Positions 1-6,393 of a stretch of DNA of 6,742 bases are shown here, in pieces. The DNA is from JAHEYG01 sp044229775 (GTDB lineage Bacteria; Bacteroidota; Bacteroidia; B-17B0; Aurantibacillaceae). The notes under the pieces are model-generated. The model ran no database searches. It was not told the DNA's origin and saw only the letters and a list, made by a program, of their open reading frames with translations. The translations under genes were made by a program, and so were the position numbers. Each line of letters begins with the position of its first letter. The stretch's first letter is position 1. The stretch spans positions 1-6,742 of the forward strand of contig JBGASH010000185.1 of assembly GCA_044229775.1 (NCBI GenBank). The letters run 5' to 3'.

Positions 1-848
1 CCACTAAACAAGACATATCGGTTGTTATTCCCACTTATAACCGCGCAGATACTTTGATCAAGGCGGTAAACAGTGTTATTGGCCAAACGTACCCAGTTTG
101 CGAAATAATAGTTTGTGATGACGGCTCAACGGATAATTCGAAAGAGCTGATCGAAAAGCTGAATAACAACAAAGTGATATGGCTGCCGTGCGGCAAGAAC
201 GGCGGGCCCGCCATTCCGCGAAACAAAGGAATAAAACAAAGTAAAGGTCAATGGGTGGCGTTCTTAGATAGCGATGATGAATGGCTGCCAACCAAATTGG
301 AAAAACAAATGAAAGTGCTGGAGCATGAAAAGGTGTTGGGTGCTTGTACTAACGCCAATAAAATACGGAATGGCGTTAACGCTGGCATTTTTTCCGACTT
401 TGATAAAGATCGTATAACGTTTGCCGACCTGATGATCGCCAATCGCCTTATTTGTAGTTCGGTGATCATAAATAAAAAGTTACTGACAGAGGTGTCGGTT
501 TTTCCGGAAGATCATAAATTTATTGCAATAGAAGATTATGCTTTATGGTTACGCCTTTCTACAAGAACCGATTTTTCTTTTGTAAATGAAGCCCTGGTAA
601 ATTACCACGATAGTGCCGAAACCTCCATTAGAACAAAATATACCGACAGTTGGACGATCTTAGAGACCATTTTTTCCGATTTTGAATCATGGCTCGCCAA
701 GAACAATGTAAAATTAGACGCTTATAAAAAAAAACTTCTCAAAACAAACAAAACGCGCATTGCTCAAAAAGGAATTCCTTCAAAGCAGGAAGAGTTTATG
801 AGAATTTGGAATATGCGTTTCAAAAAAATATTAAAAACAAAAAAATAA
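1..848 (+). CDS. Family 2 glycosyltransferase (GT-A fold), 5' end outside window
   Basis: This is a probable inverting sugar transferase that uses a nucleotide-sugar donor at the cytoplasmic face during surface-glycan assembly. The frame is open from the first complete codon (position 3). It begins with the GT2 first strand ISVVIPTYNRA (window codons 5-15), so only a few N-terminal codons are probably missing. The TTG at 54 lies inside this conserved strand and is not the true start. Further GT2 hallmarks are CDDGSTDNS (codons 38-46), the metal/UDP-binding DSDD (codons 89-92, bases 267-278) and an IEDYALWLR segment (E at base 531) that supplies the likely catalytic-base region. The C-terminal tail is lysine-rich and may contact the membrane. 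It ends with TAA at 846-848, 3 bases before the methyltransferase start, so it belongs to the same operon. Family assignment is firm; donor and acceptor sugars cannot be read from sequence. Confidence 0.93.
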   Translation, partial: TKQDISVVIPTYNRADTLIKAVNSVIGQTYPVCEIIVCDDGSTDNSKELIEKLNNNKVIWLPCGKNGGPAIPRNKGIKQSKGQWVAFLDSDDEWLPTKLEKQMKVLEHEKVLGACTNANKIRNGVNAGIFSDFDKDRITFADLMIANRLICSSVIINKKLLTEVSVFPEDHKFIAIEDYALWLRLSTRTDFSFVNEALVNYHDSAETSIRTKYTDSWTILETIFSDFESWLAKNNVKLDAYKKKLLKTNKTRIAQKGIPSKQEEFMRIWNMRFKKILKTKK

Positions 849-851
849 CGA

Positions 852-1535
852 ATGATCAATAAATTATTTTCATCAAAAAAAACCTTCGAAGATCCGGCAA
901 AAAACCTGGATTGTACCGAATTTGAAGTGAACAATTGGGTGGTGTCCGATTTTGTAGTTAATACATTGGTGCCGGTGGTTAACTTTCATCCTTTTCCATT
1001 AAATGAATTAATGCTTATGACAGCTACCGTTTGCCGCTTCAAGCCCGAACTTATTTTTGAGTGGGGAACCAATATTGGTAAATCGGCGCGTATATTTTAC
1101 GAAATATCAGAAGCTTTCAACATTAATACCGAAATACATTCGATCGATTTACCCGATGATGTTTTTCACAACGAGCATCCGCAACACAAACGCGGCATGA
1201 TGGTTAAGGGACTTAAAAAAGTGACATTGCACCAAGCCGATGGGTTAAAATGTTCTTTGGATCTTATAAAAGAGAAAAAGGTGAAAGGTAACGTACTGTT
1301 CTTTGTAGATGGCGATCATAGTTACGAAACAGTAAAAAATGAATTAACCACCATTTTAACCAATGTACCCGACGCAAAAGTGTTGTTACACGATACGTTC
1401 TATCAGTCGGATGGATCAAAATATAACATTGGTCCGTATAAAGCAGTGAAGGAAGTTTTAGATGGAATGAAAGAGAAATACCAAGTTATCTCAACCAATA
1501 TGGGACTTCCAGGAATGTCGCTGGTGTATAAATAA
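852..1535 (+). CDS. Class I SAM-dependent methyltransferase, Methyltransf_24/CmcI-like
   Basis: This 227-residue protein has the Rossmann-fold methyltransferase pattern. Motif I is IFEWGTNIGKS (68-78), which binds S-adenosylmethionine. The acidic residue after strand 2 is Asp99 in HSIDLPDD. FVDGDHSYETV (151-161) and VLLHDTF (177-183) are typical of the Methyltransf_24 family and the related cephalosporin-hydroxylase-like (CmcI) proteins, where the Asp/His residues can bind metal. About 50 residues precede the core. Family members inside polysaccharide loci are often presumed sugar O-methyltransferases, so methylation of a glycan residue, perhaps as a cap, is the best inference here. It is not shown by the sequence. 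The ATG is 3 bases after the preceding stop, and the gene ends 4 bases before the next glycosyltransferase, placing it mid-operon. There is no signal peptide, so it should be cytoplasmic. Confidence 0.87.
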   Translation: MINKLFSSKKTFEDPAKNLDCTEFEVNNWVVSDFVVNTLVPVVNFHPFPLNELMLMTATVCRFKPELIFEWGTNIGKSARIFYEISEAFNINTEIHSIDLPDDVFHNEHPQHKRGMMVKGLKKVTLHQADGLKCSLDLIKEKKVKGNVLFFVDGDHSYETVKNELTTILTNVPDAKVLLHDTFYQSDGSKYNIGPYKAVKEVLDGMKEKYQVISTNMGLPGMSLVYK

Positions 1536-1539
1536 AATA

Positions 1540-2556
1540 ATGACAACTAATCCTTTGATATCTGTTGTACTGCCGCTTTACAATGCCGAAAAGTACATCA
1601 AAGAATCTGTTGAGTCGGTGCTCAGTCAGACCTTCACTGATTTTGAATTTATTATCATTAACGATGGCTCAAAGGATAATTCGGGAGATGTAGTGCGTTC
1701 AATAAAAGACGATCGTATTGTTTATGTTGAACAATCAAACATTGGCTTGCCCGCCACGTTAAATCGTGGTATTAGTATGGCCCGTGCCGATATTATTGCG
1801 CGGCAAGATAATGACGACCTGAGTTTACCAACGCGCTTTGAGAAGCAGTATCAATATTTATCGGAACACCCGGAAGTAGCGGTGCTTGGTGCGAGAGCCG
1901 AGATCATGAACGAGAATGGTAGATCTTTGAACCGGTATCACGACCATCCTACCGATAAAAATGTATTAAAATTTGTGTTGTTATTTAATAATCCTTTTGT
2001 GCACAGCAGTGTGATGTTTCGCAAAAGTGTTTTGCAAAAGTCAGGCGAATATTATACAGGTAAAGAAGTGTTTGAGGATTTTAATTTGTGGTCGCGCATT
2101 TCGCGGGTGGCCGATGTGGCTAATTTGCCTGATCGCTTGTTAAGGTACAGGGAAGTGAATTCAAGTATGTCGCGCGTGGATCTGGTAAATGGTGAATTCA
2201 TTCAGAAGGTGATGTATCAATCTTCACAAAACATAAAATTTTATTGTCCCAACGCCACCGATGAAAAGATAAAGCGCTTTATTAATTATGCCTTTGGTAT
2301 TGGCGAATACAAGAATTTTAAAGAAGCATTGGGTTTTTCGTCCGAATTCCTTAACGAGATCGTAAATAATTTTTGTGATCATAATAAAATAGCCCCTTCA
2401 CTGCTAAAAGAAGAGGTAAAGAAACAAATGTTGGGTATTAGAAGAAGTTATTATAACAAGATAATTGATTCCAAAGAGGCAGGGGTATTTGAAAAACTGA
2501 CCGCAAAAGTGCAGCGAAAAATAATGTTCATGAATAATAAAGAATATTTATCCTGA
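1540..2556 (+). CDS. Family 2 glycosyltransferase (GT-A fold)
   Basis: This complete 338-residue GT2 enzyme probably transfers one sugar during cytoplasmic assembly of a surface glycan. The catalytic domain fills roughly residues 6-215: ISVVLPLYNAEKY (7-19), INDGSKDNS (40-48), the DNDD metal-binding motif (90-93) preceded by ADIIARQ, a conserved HSSVMFRK segment (155-162) and FEDFNLWSRI (178-187) with the likely catalytic Glu/Asp. Residues from about 215 form a helical, lysine-rich C-terminal region without a recognisable family; it may bind acceptor or membrane. No transmembrane segment is evident. The ATG is 4 bases after the methyltransferase stop and sits directly before the conserved first strand, supporting this start. 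The stop overlaps the next gene's ATG in TGATG, suggesting translational coupling. It differs substantially from the window's first GT2, so the two probably make different linkages. Confidence 0.94.
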   Translation: MTTNPLISVVLPLYNAEKYIKESVESVLSQTFTDFEFIIINDGSKDNSGDVVRSIKDDRIVYVEQSNIGLPATLNRGISMARADIIARQDNDDLSLPTRFEKQYQYLSEHPEVAVLGARAEIMNENGRSLNRYHDHPTDKNVLKFVLLFNNPFVHSSVMFRKSVLQKSGEYYTGKEVFEDFNLWSRISRVADVANLPDRLLRYREVNSSMSRVDLVNGEFIQKVMYQSSQNIKFYCPNATDEKIKRFINYAFGIGEYKNFKEALGFSSEFLNEIVNNFCDHNKIAPSLLKEEVKKQMLGIRRSYYNKIIDSKEAGVFEKLTAKVQRKIMFMNNKEYLS

Positions 2557-3731
2557 TGAAAATTTTACATTGTGTCGAATCCTATTTCCCTTCTATAGGC
2601 GGTATGCAGGAAGTGGTACAGCAGCTAAGCGAGCGCTTGGTGTTGCTGGGGCACGATGTAACGGTTGCGGCCCGGCGCCAGCCCGAAAGAACATTTAGCG
2701 AGAAGAACGGTGTTAAGATAGTGGATTTTGAGATCTCTGGAAATTTGGTGGGGGGAATTAAAGGCGAAGTAGAGGAGTACAGATCATTTTTATTAAATAA
2801 CGATTTTGATGTTATTACTTTTTTTGCGGCGCAACAATGGGCTACCGACGCGGCGTTGGATATTTTAGATAAGATCAAGGCTAAAAAAGTATCGGTGCCA
2901 ACGGGCTATTCGGGTTTGTACTGGCCGGCTTACAAAGAGTATTTTGAGAAAATGAAGACCTGGATCCACGGGTACGACATGAATGTGTACTTGAGCGATG
3001 ATTACCGTGATATTAATTTTGCCAGAGAGTGCAAGGTAAAAAACACCACTTTAATTCCCAATGGAGCAGGAGCAGATGAGTTTTTAAAAGAGACAAAGAT
3101 CGATGTGCGCAAAGAACTTAATATTCCTGCAGATCACTTTTTGATCTTGCACGTGGGATCTTATAGTTTTTGGAAAGGCCATCACGAGGCCATGAAAATA
3201 TTTTTACGTTCTAAAATTAAAAAAGGTACGCTGTTAATGATCGGCAATGACCATCAAAATTTCAGATTACGAAGAGGGAAGAATATTTCGTTGTATTTTG
3301 ATGTGCTTAAAAATAAGTTGTTTGGTTTTGGTAGAAAGAAGATCATCTTTAATTATTTCCCAAGAGAGTTTACGGTAGCGGCATACAAGCAGGCCGATCT
3401 GTTCTTCTTCCCGTCTAATATCGAGTGTTCGCCTATTGTATTATTTGAATGCGCTGCGGCAAAATTGCCGTTTTTATCAACGGCTGCCGGTAATGCACCC
3501 GAAATTGCCAAGTGGACACACGGCGGTGAGATCATGCCTACTCTAAAAAACGAGGAAGGTTTTTGTGAAGCCGAAATAAGCGGATCGGTAAAGATGCTGA
3601 ACGAAATATATGAGAACCCCCAAAAACGAAAGCAAATGGCTCAGGAGTCGTTTGATATTTGGAAAGAAAAATACAGTTGGGAAGTGATCACAAAGCAATA
3701 CGAAAAATTATATCAAACATTACTTAAATGA
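2556..3731 (+). CDS. Family 4 glycosyltransferase (GT-B fold)
   Basis: This complete 391-residue retaining glycosyltransferase has two Rossmann-like domains. The N-terminal (acceptor) domain starts MKILHCVESYFPSIGGMQEVV, with the Gly-rich loop GGMQ at 15-18 that is typical of GT4. The C-terminal (donor-nucleotide) domain starts at about residue 195 with ILHVGSYSFWKGH (197-209), where Lys207 matches the conserved donor-binding Lys, continues with LLMIGN (226-231), and holds the signature E-x7-E at Glu290 and Glu298 within FFPSNIECSPIVLFECAA. A basic stretch (about 236-262, many Arg/Lys) precedes the last strands and could help peripheral membrane binding. Its ATG overlaps the upstream stop by 1 base, and its own stop overlaps the fucosyltransferase ATG by 4 bases (ATGA). 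Donor specificity is unknown; in such operons GT4 enzymes elongate the lipid-linked oligosaccharide. Confidence 0.94.
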   Translation: MKILHCVESYFPSIGGMQEVVQQLSERLVLLGHDVTVAARRQPERTFSEKNGVKIVDFEISGNLVGGIKGEVEEYRSFLLNNDFDVITFFAAQQWATDAALDILDKIKAKKVSVPTGYSGLYWPAYKEYFEKMKTWIHGYDMNVYLSDDYRDINFARECKVKNTTLIPNGAGADEFLKETKIDVRKELNIPADHFLILHVGSYSFWKGHHEAMKIFLRSKIKKGTLLMIGNDHQNFRLRRGKNISLYFDVLKNKLFGFGRKKIIFNYFPREFTVAAYKQADLFFFPSNIECSPIVLFECAAAKLPFLSTAAGNAPEIAKWTHGGEIMPTLKNEEGFCEAEISGSVKMLNEIYENPQKRKQMAQESFDIWKEKYSWEVITKQYEKLYQTLLK

Positions 3732-4597
3732 TCGTTGTTAAATTAATGGGAGGTTTGGGTAATCAGCTGTTTCAATACGCGGCCGGTCGCTGTTTGTCGT
3801 ATTTGCACAAAACCGAACTTAAATTGGACCTTTCTTTTTTAAATGCTCCTGCCAATGATGCTTATACAAAAAGAGAATTTGCGTTAAATGTGTATAAAGC
3901 ACCTATGCCTATAGCCAGCGAGGCAGAGGTTGCTAAATTTACCAGGCCAAAAGGCGCTGTAATGAGTACGCTTCAGCGTAAGCTACCCATTTTATTTTCA
4001 TCGGTTACAGTAAACGAATCGGGTAATTCTTTCCATAAAGAATTTTTTAGTTATCCTGCCAACGTTTATTTGAACGGGTTTTGGCAATCAGAAAAATATT
4101 TTTTACAGATCAGAGAAGTGCTCTTAAGCGAATTGCAGTTAAAGGATCCGTTAAGTGAAGGCAATAAAGCTCTGGCAAGCGAAATATCTGGATCAAACGC
4201 CGTTAGTTTGCATATCCGTCGCGGCGATTACGTTAGTAACAAGAACGCCTTGGAATTTCACGGAATTTGTTCGCTCAGTTATTATCAAAACGCCATAGAG
4301 TATGTTAAACACCATAAAGGTGAAATTAAACTCTTTGTATTTAGCGACGATCTTAAATGGGCGCAAGAGAATTTTACGCAATCCAATGTGGTTTTTGTTT
4401 CGGGAAATCCTGCCCATGTCGATCTGTATTTAATGAGTTTATGCAAGCACAATATAATTGCCAACAGCAGTTTTAGCTGGTGGGGGGCCTGGCTTAATGC
4501 TAATAAAGAAAAAATGGTTGTAGCGCCTAAGAATTGGTTTGCGAAACCCGAAATGAATTCACCTGATATTTATCCGCCTGGTTGGATGTTAATGTAA
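3728..4597 (+). CDS. Family 11 glycosyltransferase, alpha-1,2-fucosyltransferase type
   Basis: This complete 289-residue enzyme is near the usual size for bacterial GT11 proteins. It carries the family hallmarks: the N-terminal donor loop LMGGLGNQLFQYAAGR (6-21), VSLHIRRGDYV (159-169) with the arginines that bind the GDP-fucose pyrophosphate in this family, LFVFSDDLKWA (202-212), and the C-terminal NSSFSWWGAWL (246-256). The expected reaction is transfer of L-fucose from GDP-fucose in alpha-1,2 linkage, commonly to galactose. Some GT11-like members may use other sugars, so the linkage is inferred. Its start lies within ATGA overlapping the GT4 stop, which fixes the start and implies coupled translation. 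It is the last intact gene of the operon; fucose addition would fit a late step. No GDP-fucose synthesis genes (gmd, fcl, fkp) are in the window, so donor supply must come from elsewhere. Confidence 0.93.
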   Translation: MIVVKLMGGLGNQLFQYAAGRCLSYLHKTELKLDLSFLNAPANDAYTKREFALNVYKAPMPIASEAEVAKFTRPKGAVMSTLQRKLPILFSSVTVNESGNSFHKEFFSYPANVYLNGFWQSEKYFLQIREVLLSELQLKDPLSEGNKALASEISGSNAVSLHIRRGDYVSNKNALEFHGICSLSYYQNAIEYVKHHKGEIKLFVFSDDLKWAQENFTQSNVVFVSGNPAHVDLYLMSLCKHNIIANSSFSWWGAWLNANKEKMVVAPKNWFAKPEMNSPDIYPPGWMLM

Positions 4598-4625
4598 GGT
4601 GTTGCGATCGTAAGCGGTATAAATA

Positions 4626-4656
4626 TTTCAATTATGTGTAAATTCTCTTAATTTTG
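4626..4656 (+). promoter_or_regulatory. Candidate Bacteroidota-type promoter before the epimerase
   Basis: TAATTTTG at 4649-4656 is an exact match to the Bacteroidota -7 element TAnnTTTG. ATTTC at 4625-4629 is one base from the usual TTTG-type -33 element, with 19 bases between them. The element ends only 7 bases before the epimerase ATG (4664), so a transcript from it would have almost no leader. It lies in the largest intergenic gap of the window (4598-4663), which otherwise holds nothing recognisable. The -7 motif is short and can occur by chance in AT-rich DNA, so this is tentative. Confidence 0.35.
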
Positions 4657-4663
4657 AGGAGTA

Positions 4664-5624
4664 ATGTCGGAGATCAAGAACATATTGGTTTTAGGGGGCG
4701 CAGGGTTTCTGGGGATAAATTTCCTTGAAGAGCTTTTGCACGGACAAGCTTCCAAAAATTATAACATAACGGTGTTTTCACGATCGCGTACAGCCTTGTT
4801 GGATAAAATGATCGAAGGTCATAAGAACGTTAAGGTTGTTACCGGTAATTATAGAAACATAAACGAAGTAGAGGTAAAGTAAAGGACAAGATATTGCTTA
4901 TCATTTTATTTCTGAAACCTATCCGCACAATAGCTGGGATAATCCGGGGATCGAAATAGAAACGACGTTTATTCCAACCTTACGATTACTAGAAACGTTG
5001 ATAAAGTGCAAAGTGAAAAAAGTGGTGTTTTTGTCAAGCGCGGGAACTATTTATGGTTTAAATCCAAGCCGGCTTAATGAAGATACAATGGTGAATCCTT
5101 TTTCGCCTCATGGTATCTTTAAGCTAACAATTGAAAAATTCTTGAATTATTATCACTTACATTACAACCTTAATTTCGACATCTACCGTATTGCCAACGC
5201 GTACGGCCCTTTTCAGGATGTAAAAAAGGGATTAGGTTTTATAAATACTTCTCTCACCAATATTATAACCAACAACGAAGCGGTTGTTTACGGCGACGGT
5301 TCAATTGTAAGAGATTATGTTTATGTAAAGGATATTGCGAAGTTACTTACATTAAGCTTAGTTAAACCTCTTACAAGATCCGATCTGTATATTGTAAGCA
5401 GCGGAAAAGATTATTCGTTGAACGAGATCTTAGAAAAGATCAAATCGGTTGTTCCAATACCGTTTAAGGTAAAACATATTGAAAACAGGGCAAGCGATAA
5501 TAAAATTGTTTCGCTGGATAATAAAAAGATACTGGAAGCTTTTCCGAAATTTAAATTTGAGCCTTTGGAAAACGGCATTCAAAAGACCTATAATTTCATT
5601 AAAGAAAGTTTGGTTAAGGCCTAG
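4664..5624 (+). pseudogene. NAD-dependent sugar-nucleotide epimerase/dehydratase, frameshifted
   Basis: This is an extended short-chain dehydrogenase/reductase (GalE-like superfamily) split over two frames. The 5' part (4664-4879, 72 residues, stop at 4880-4882) has the NAD-binding GGAGFLG (11-17). The 3' part is open from 4878 to the TAG at 5622-5624 and continues the same protein: KGQDIAYHFISETYP, then VVFLSSAGTIYG, RIANAYGPF, and VYGDGSIVRDYVYVKDIA, all typical of the family. Joined by skipping one base near 4880 it gives about 319 residues, a normal length. The TTG at 4998 lies inside the domain and is not a real start. The catalytic YxxxK reads HGIFK (5109-5123), with Tyr replaced by His. 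Intact relatives interconvert or modify UDP- or GDP-sugars for glycosyltransferases like those upstream. As read, no full-length active enzyme would be made without recoding; an indel error cannot be excluded. It follows GT11 by 66 bases and converges on LOG. Confidence 0.85.
4875..4884 (+). other. Frameshift site in the epimerase (tandem TAAAG TAAAG)
   Basis: The upstream frame reads GTA-AAG-TAA and stops at 4880-4882. The downstream frame has its last upstream stop at 4875-4877 and is open afterwards. The switch must therefore occur at about 4878-4880, with a net shift of +1 (one extra base, or two missing). The site contains the 5-base tandem repeat TAAAG-TAAAG. Removing one copy would not restore the frame, because that shift leads to the third frame, so simple 5-base duplication is not the explanation. 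Confidence 0.7.
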
Positions 5625-6369
5625 AAGTAGGCACCTGTTTTTTTTCGCCAAGCCATCCCATAGGCTTCATTGGTTTTTGGTGTGATAAATTAAATTTAGC
5701 GATCGAATATTTTTTCAAATGCTCAATAGCTTCTTCTATACTATCGGTTAAAAGAAAAAGCGCTTCATCTTCCTTTTGTATGGTACCGGCCTCTATAAGC
5801 CTTTGAATATGTTCGTACAGTTTTTTATGAAATTCTTTTCCCATTAACACAATAGGGAAATCTTTCATGGTTTTAGTTTGAATAAGTGTTAAAGCCTCAA
5901 AAAATTCGTCAAGCGTACCATAGCCCCCCGGTAACACCACAAACGCGTAAGAGTATTTTGACAGTAGCACTTTTCTCACAAAGAAAAACCGAATGCTTAC
6001 CCATTTATCTAAATAATTATTGGGCTCTTGCTCCATTGGTAAAACAATGTTGCAACCGATCGATTTGCCATTTGCTTCGCGGGCGCCGCGATTAGCTGCT
6101 TCCATTAATCCGGGTCCGCCTCCCGTCATAACGGTAAAACCAAGTTTTACTAATTCGCCACCAATTTTGCGGGCCATTTCATAATATTCGTGCCCTTCTT
6201 TATATCGCGCCGAACCAAAAACGGTAGCACAGGGTCCAAGAAAATGAAACACGCGAAAGCCTTTAATAAATTCGGCTAAAACTTTTAGAGCAAATAAAAA
6301 TTCGCTTTTACGCGAGTTGGGACCTGTAAGAAATACTTGTTCCTCTTTTGTAGGGGATGTTTGTGGCAT
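5614..6369 (-). CDS. LOG-family (TIGR00730) nucleoside-monophosphate phosphoribohydrolase
   Basis: This 251-residue Rossmann-like cytoplasmic protein belongs to the LOG (lonely guy) family. Characterised members hydrolyse the N-glycosidic bond of nucleoside 5'-monophosphates, releasing the base (or a cytokinin) and ribose 5-phosphate. Visible motifs are VFGSAR (50-55), MTGGGPGLMEAANRGA (81-96), FFVRKVLLSKYSYAFVVLP (129-147) with the conserved Arg132/Lys133, and the signature PGGYGTLDEFFE (147-158), whose Glu is catalytic in the family. An N-terminal extension of about 45 residues precedes the core and may help oligomerisation. The ATG at 6367-6369 is the first plausible start. The last residues (QVPTSRP) are encoded across the opposing operon's candidate terminator, and the stop overlaps the epimerase end by 11 bases. 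It lies 24 bases after the T9SS gene and may be read from the same transcript. Whether the natural substrate is a cytokinin-type or ordinary nucleotide is unknown. Confidence 0.92.
   Translation of the reverse strand: MPQTSPTKEEQVFLTGPNSRKSEFLFALKVLAEFIKGFRVFHFLGPCATVFGSARYKEGHEYYEMARKIGGELVKLGFTVMTGGGPGLMEAANRGAREANGKSIGCNIVLPMEQEPNNYLDKWVSIRFFFVRKVLLSKYSYAFVVLPGGYGTLDEFFEALTLIQTKTMKDFPIVLMGKEFHKKLYEHIQRLIEAGTIQKEDEALFLLTDSIEEAIEHLKKYSIAKFNLSHQKPMKPMGWLGEKKQVPTSRP
5617..5645 (+). terminator. Probable intrinsic terminator of the glycan operon
   Basis: GCCTA (5619-5623) pairs with TAGGC (5628-5632) around a GAAG loop. Outer A-G/C-T pairs (5617-5618 with 5635-5636) are possible across a 2-base bulge. 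A run of eight T follows at 5638-5645. This is the hairpin-plus-U-tract layout of a rho-independent terminator for + strand transcripts. The epimerase stop codon (5622-5624) is inside the hairpin. The stem is short and only partly GC, so strength is uncertain. No T-run follows it on the minus strand, so it would act in one direction. Confidence 0.5.
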
Positions 6370-6393
6370 GGTTCTAGAGAGGCAAGGTAATTA

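Noticed and set aside
54..56. TTG as the start of the first glycosyltransferase
   Set aside because: The frame is open to the window edge, and the conserved GT2 strand ISVVIPTYNRA lies upstream of the TTG, so the real start is outside the window.
726..734. A9 homopolymer near the end of the first GT2 as a slippage site
   Set aside because: It encodes in-frame lysines in a Lys-rich tail, and the frame continues normally to the stop. Such A-runs are common in AT-rich coding DNA.
123..1683. Near-identical 18-base stretches at 123-140 and 1666-1683 (17 of 18 bases) in the two GT2 genes
   Set aside because: Both encode the conserved GT2 motif DGSxDNS; flanking sequence is not similar, so this is motif conservation and not a repeat or recent duplication.
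2582..2878. Minus-strand open frames inside the glycosyltransferase genes
   Set aside because: They have no recognisable motifs, are low-complexity in composition, and lie opposite strongly conserved coding sequence.
4602..4616. CGATCG-centred palindrome after the fucosyltransferase as a terminator
   Set aside because: The symmetric part is only six bases with no loop or following T-run, so it does not form a terminator hairpin.
4875..4884. 5-base tandem duplication TAAAG-TAAAG as the cause of the frameshift
   Set aside because: Removing one copy puts the downstream sequence in the third frame and not the frame that encodes the rest of the epimerase.
4998..5624. Independent 208-residue gene starting at TTG 4998
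   Set aside because: Homologous epimerase sequence continues upstream in the same frame back to 4878, and the piece lacks the NAD-binding loop found in the 4664-4879 fragment. It is the 3' part of one broken gene.
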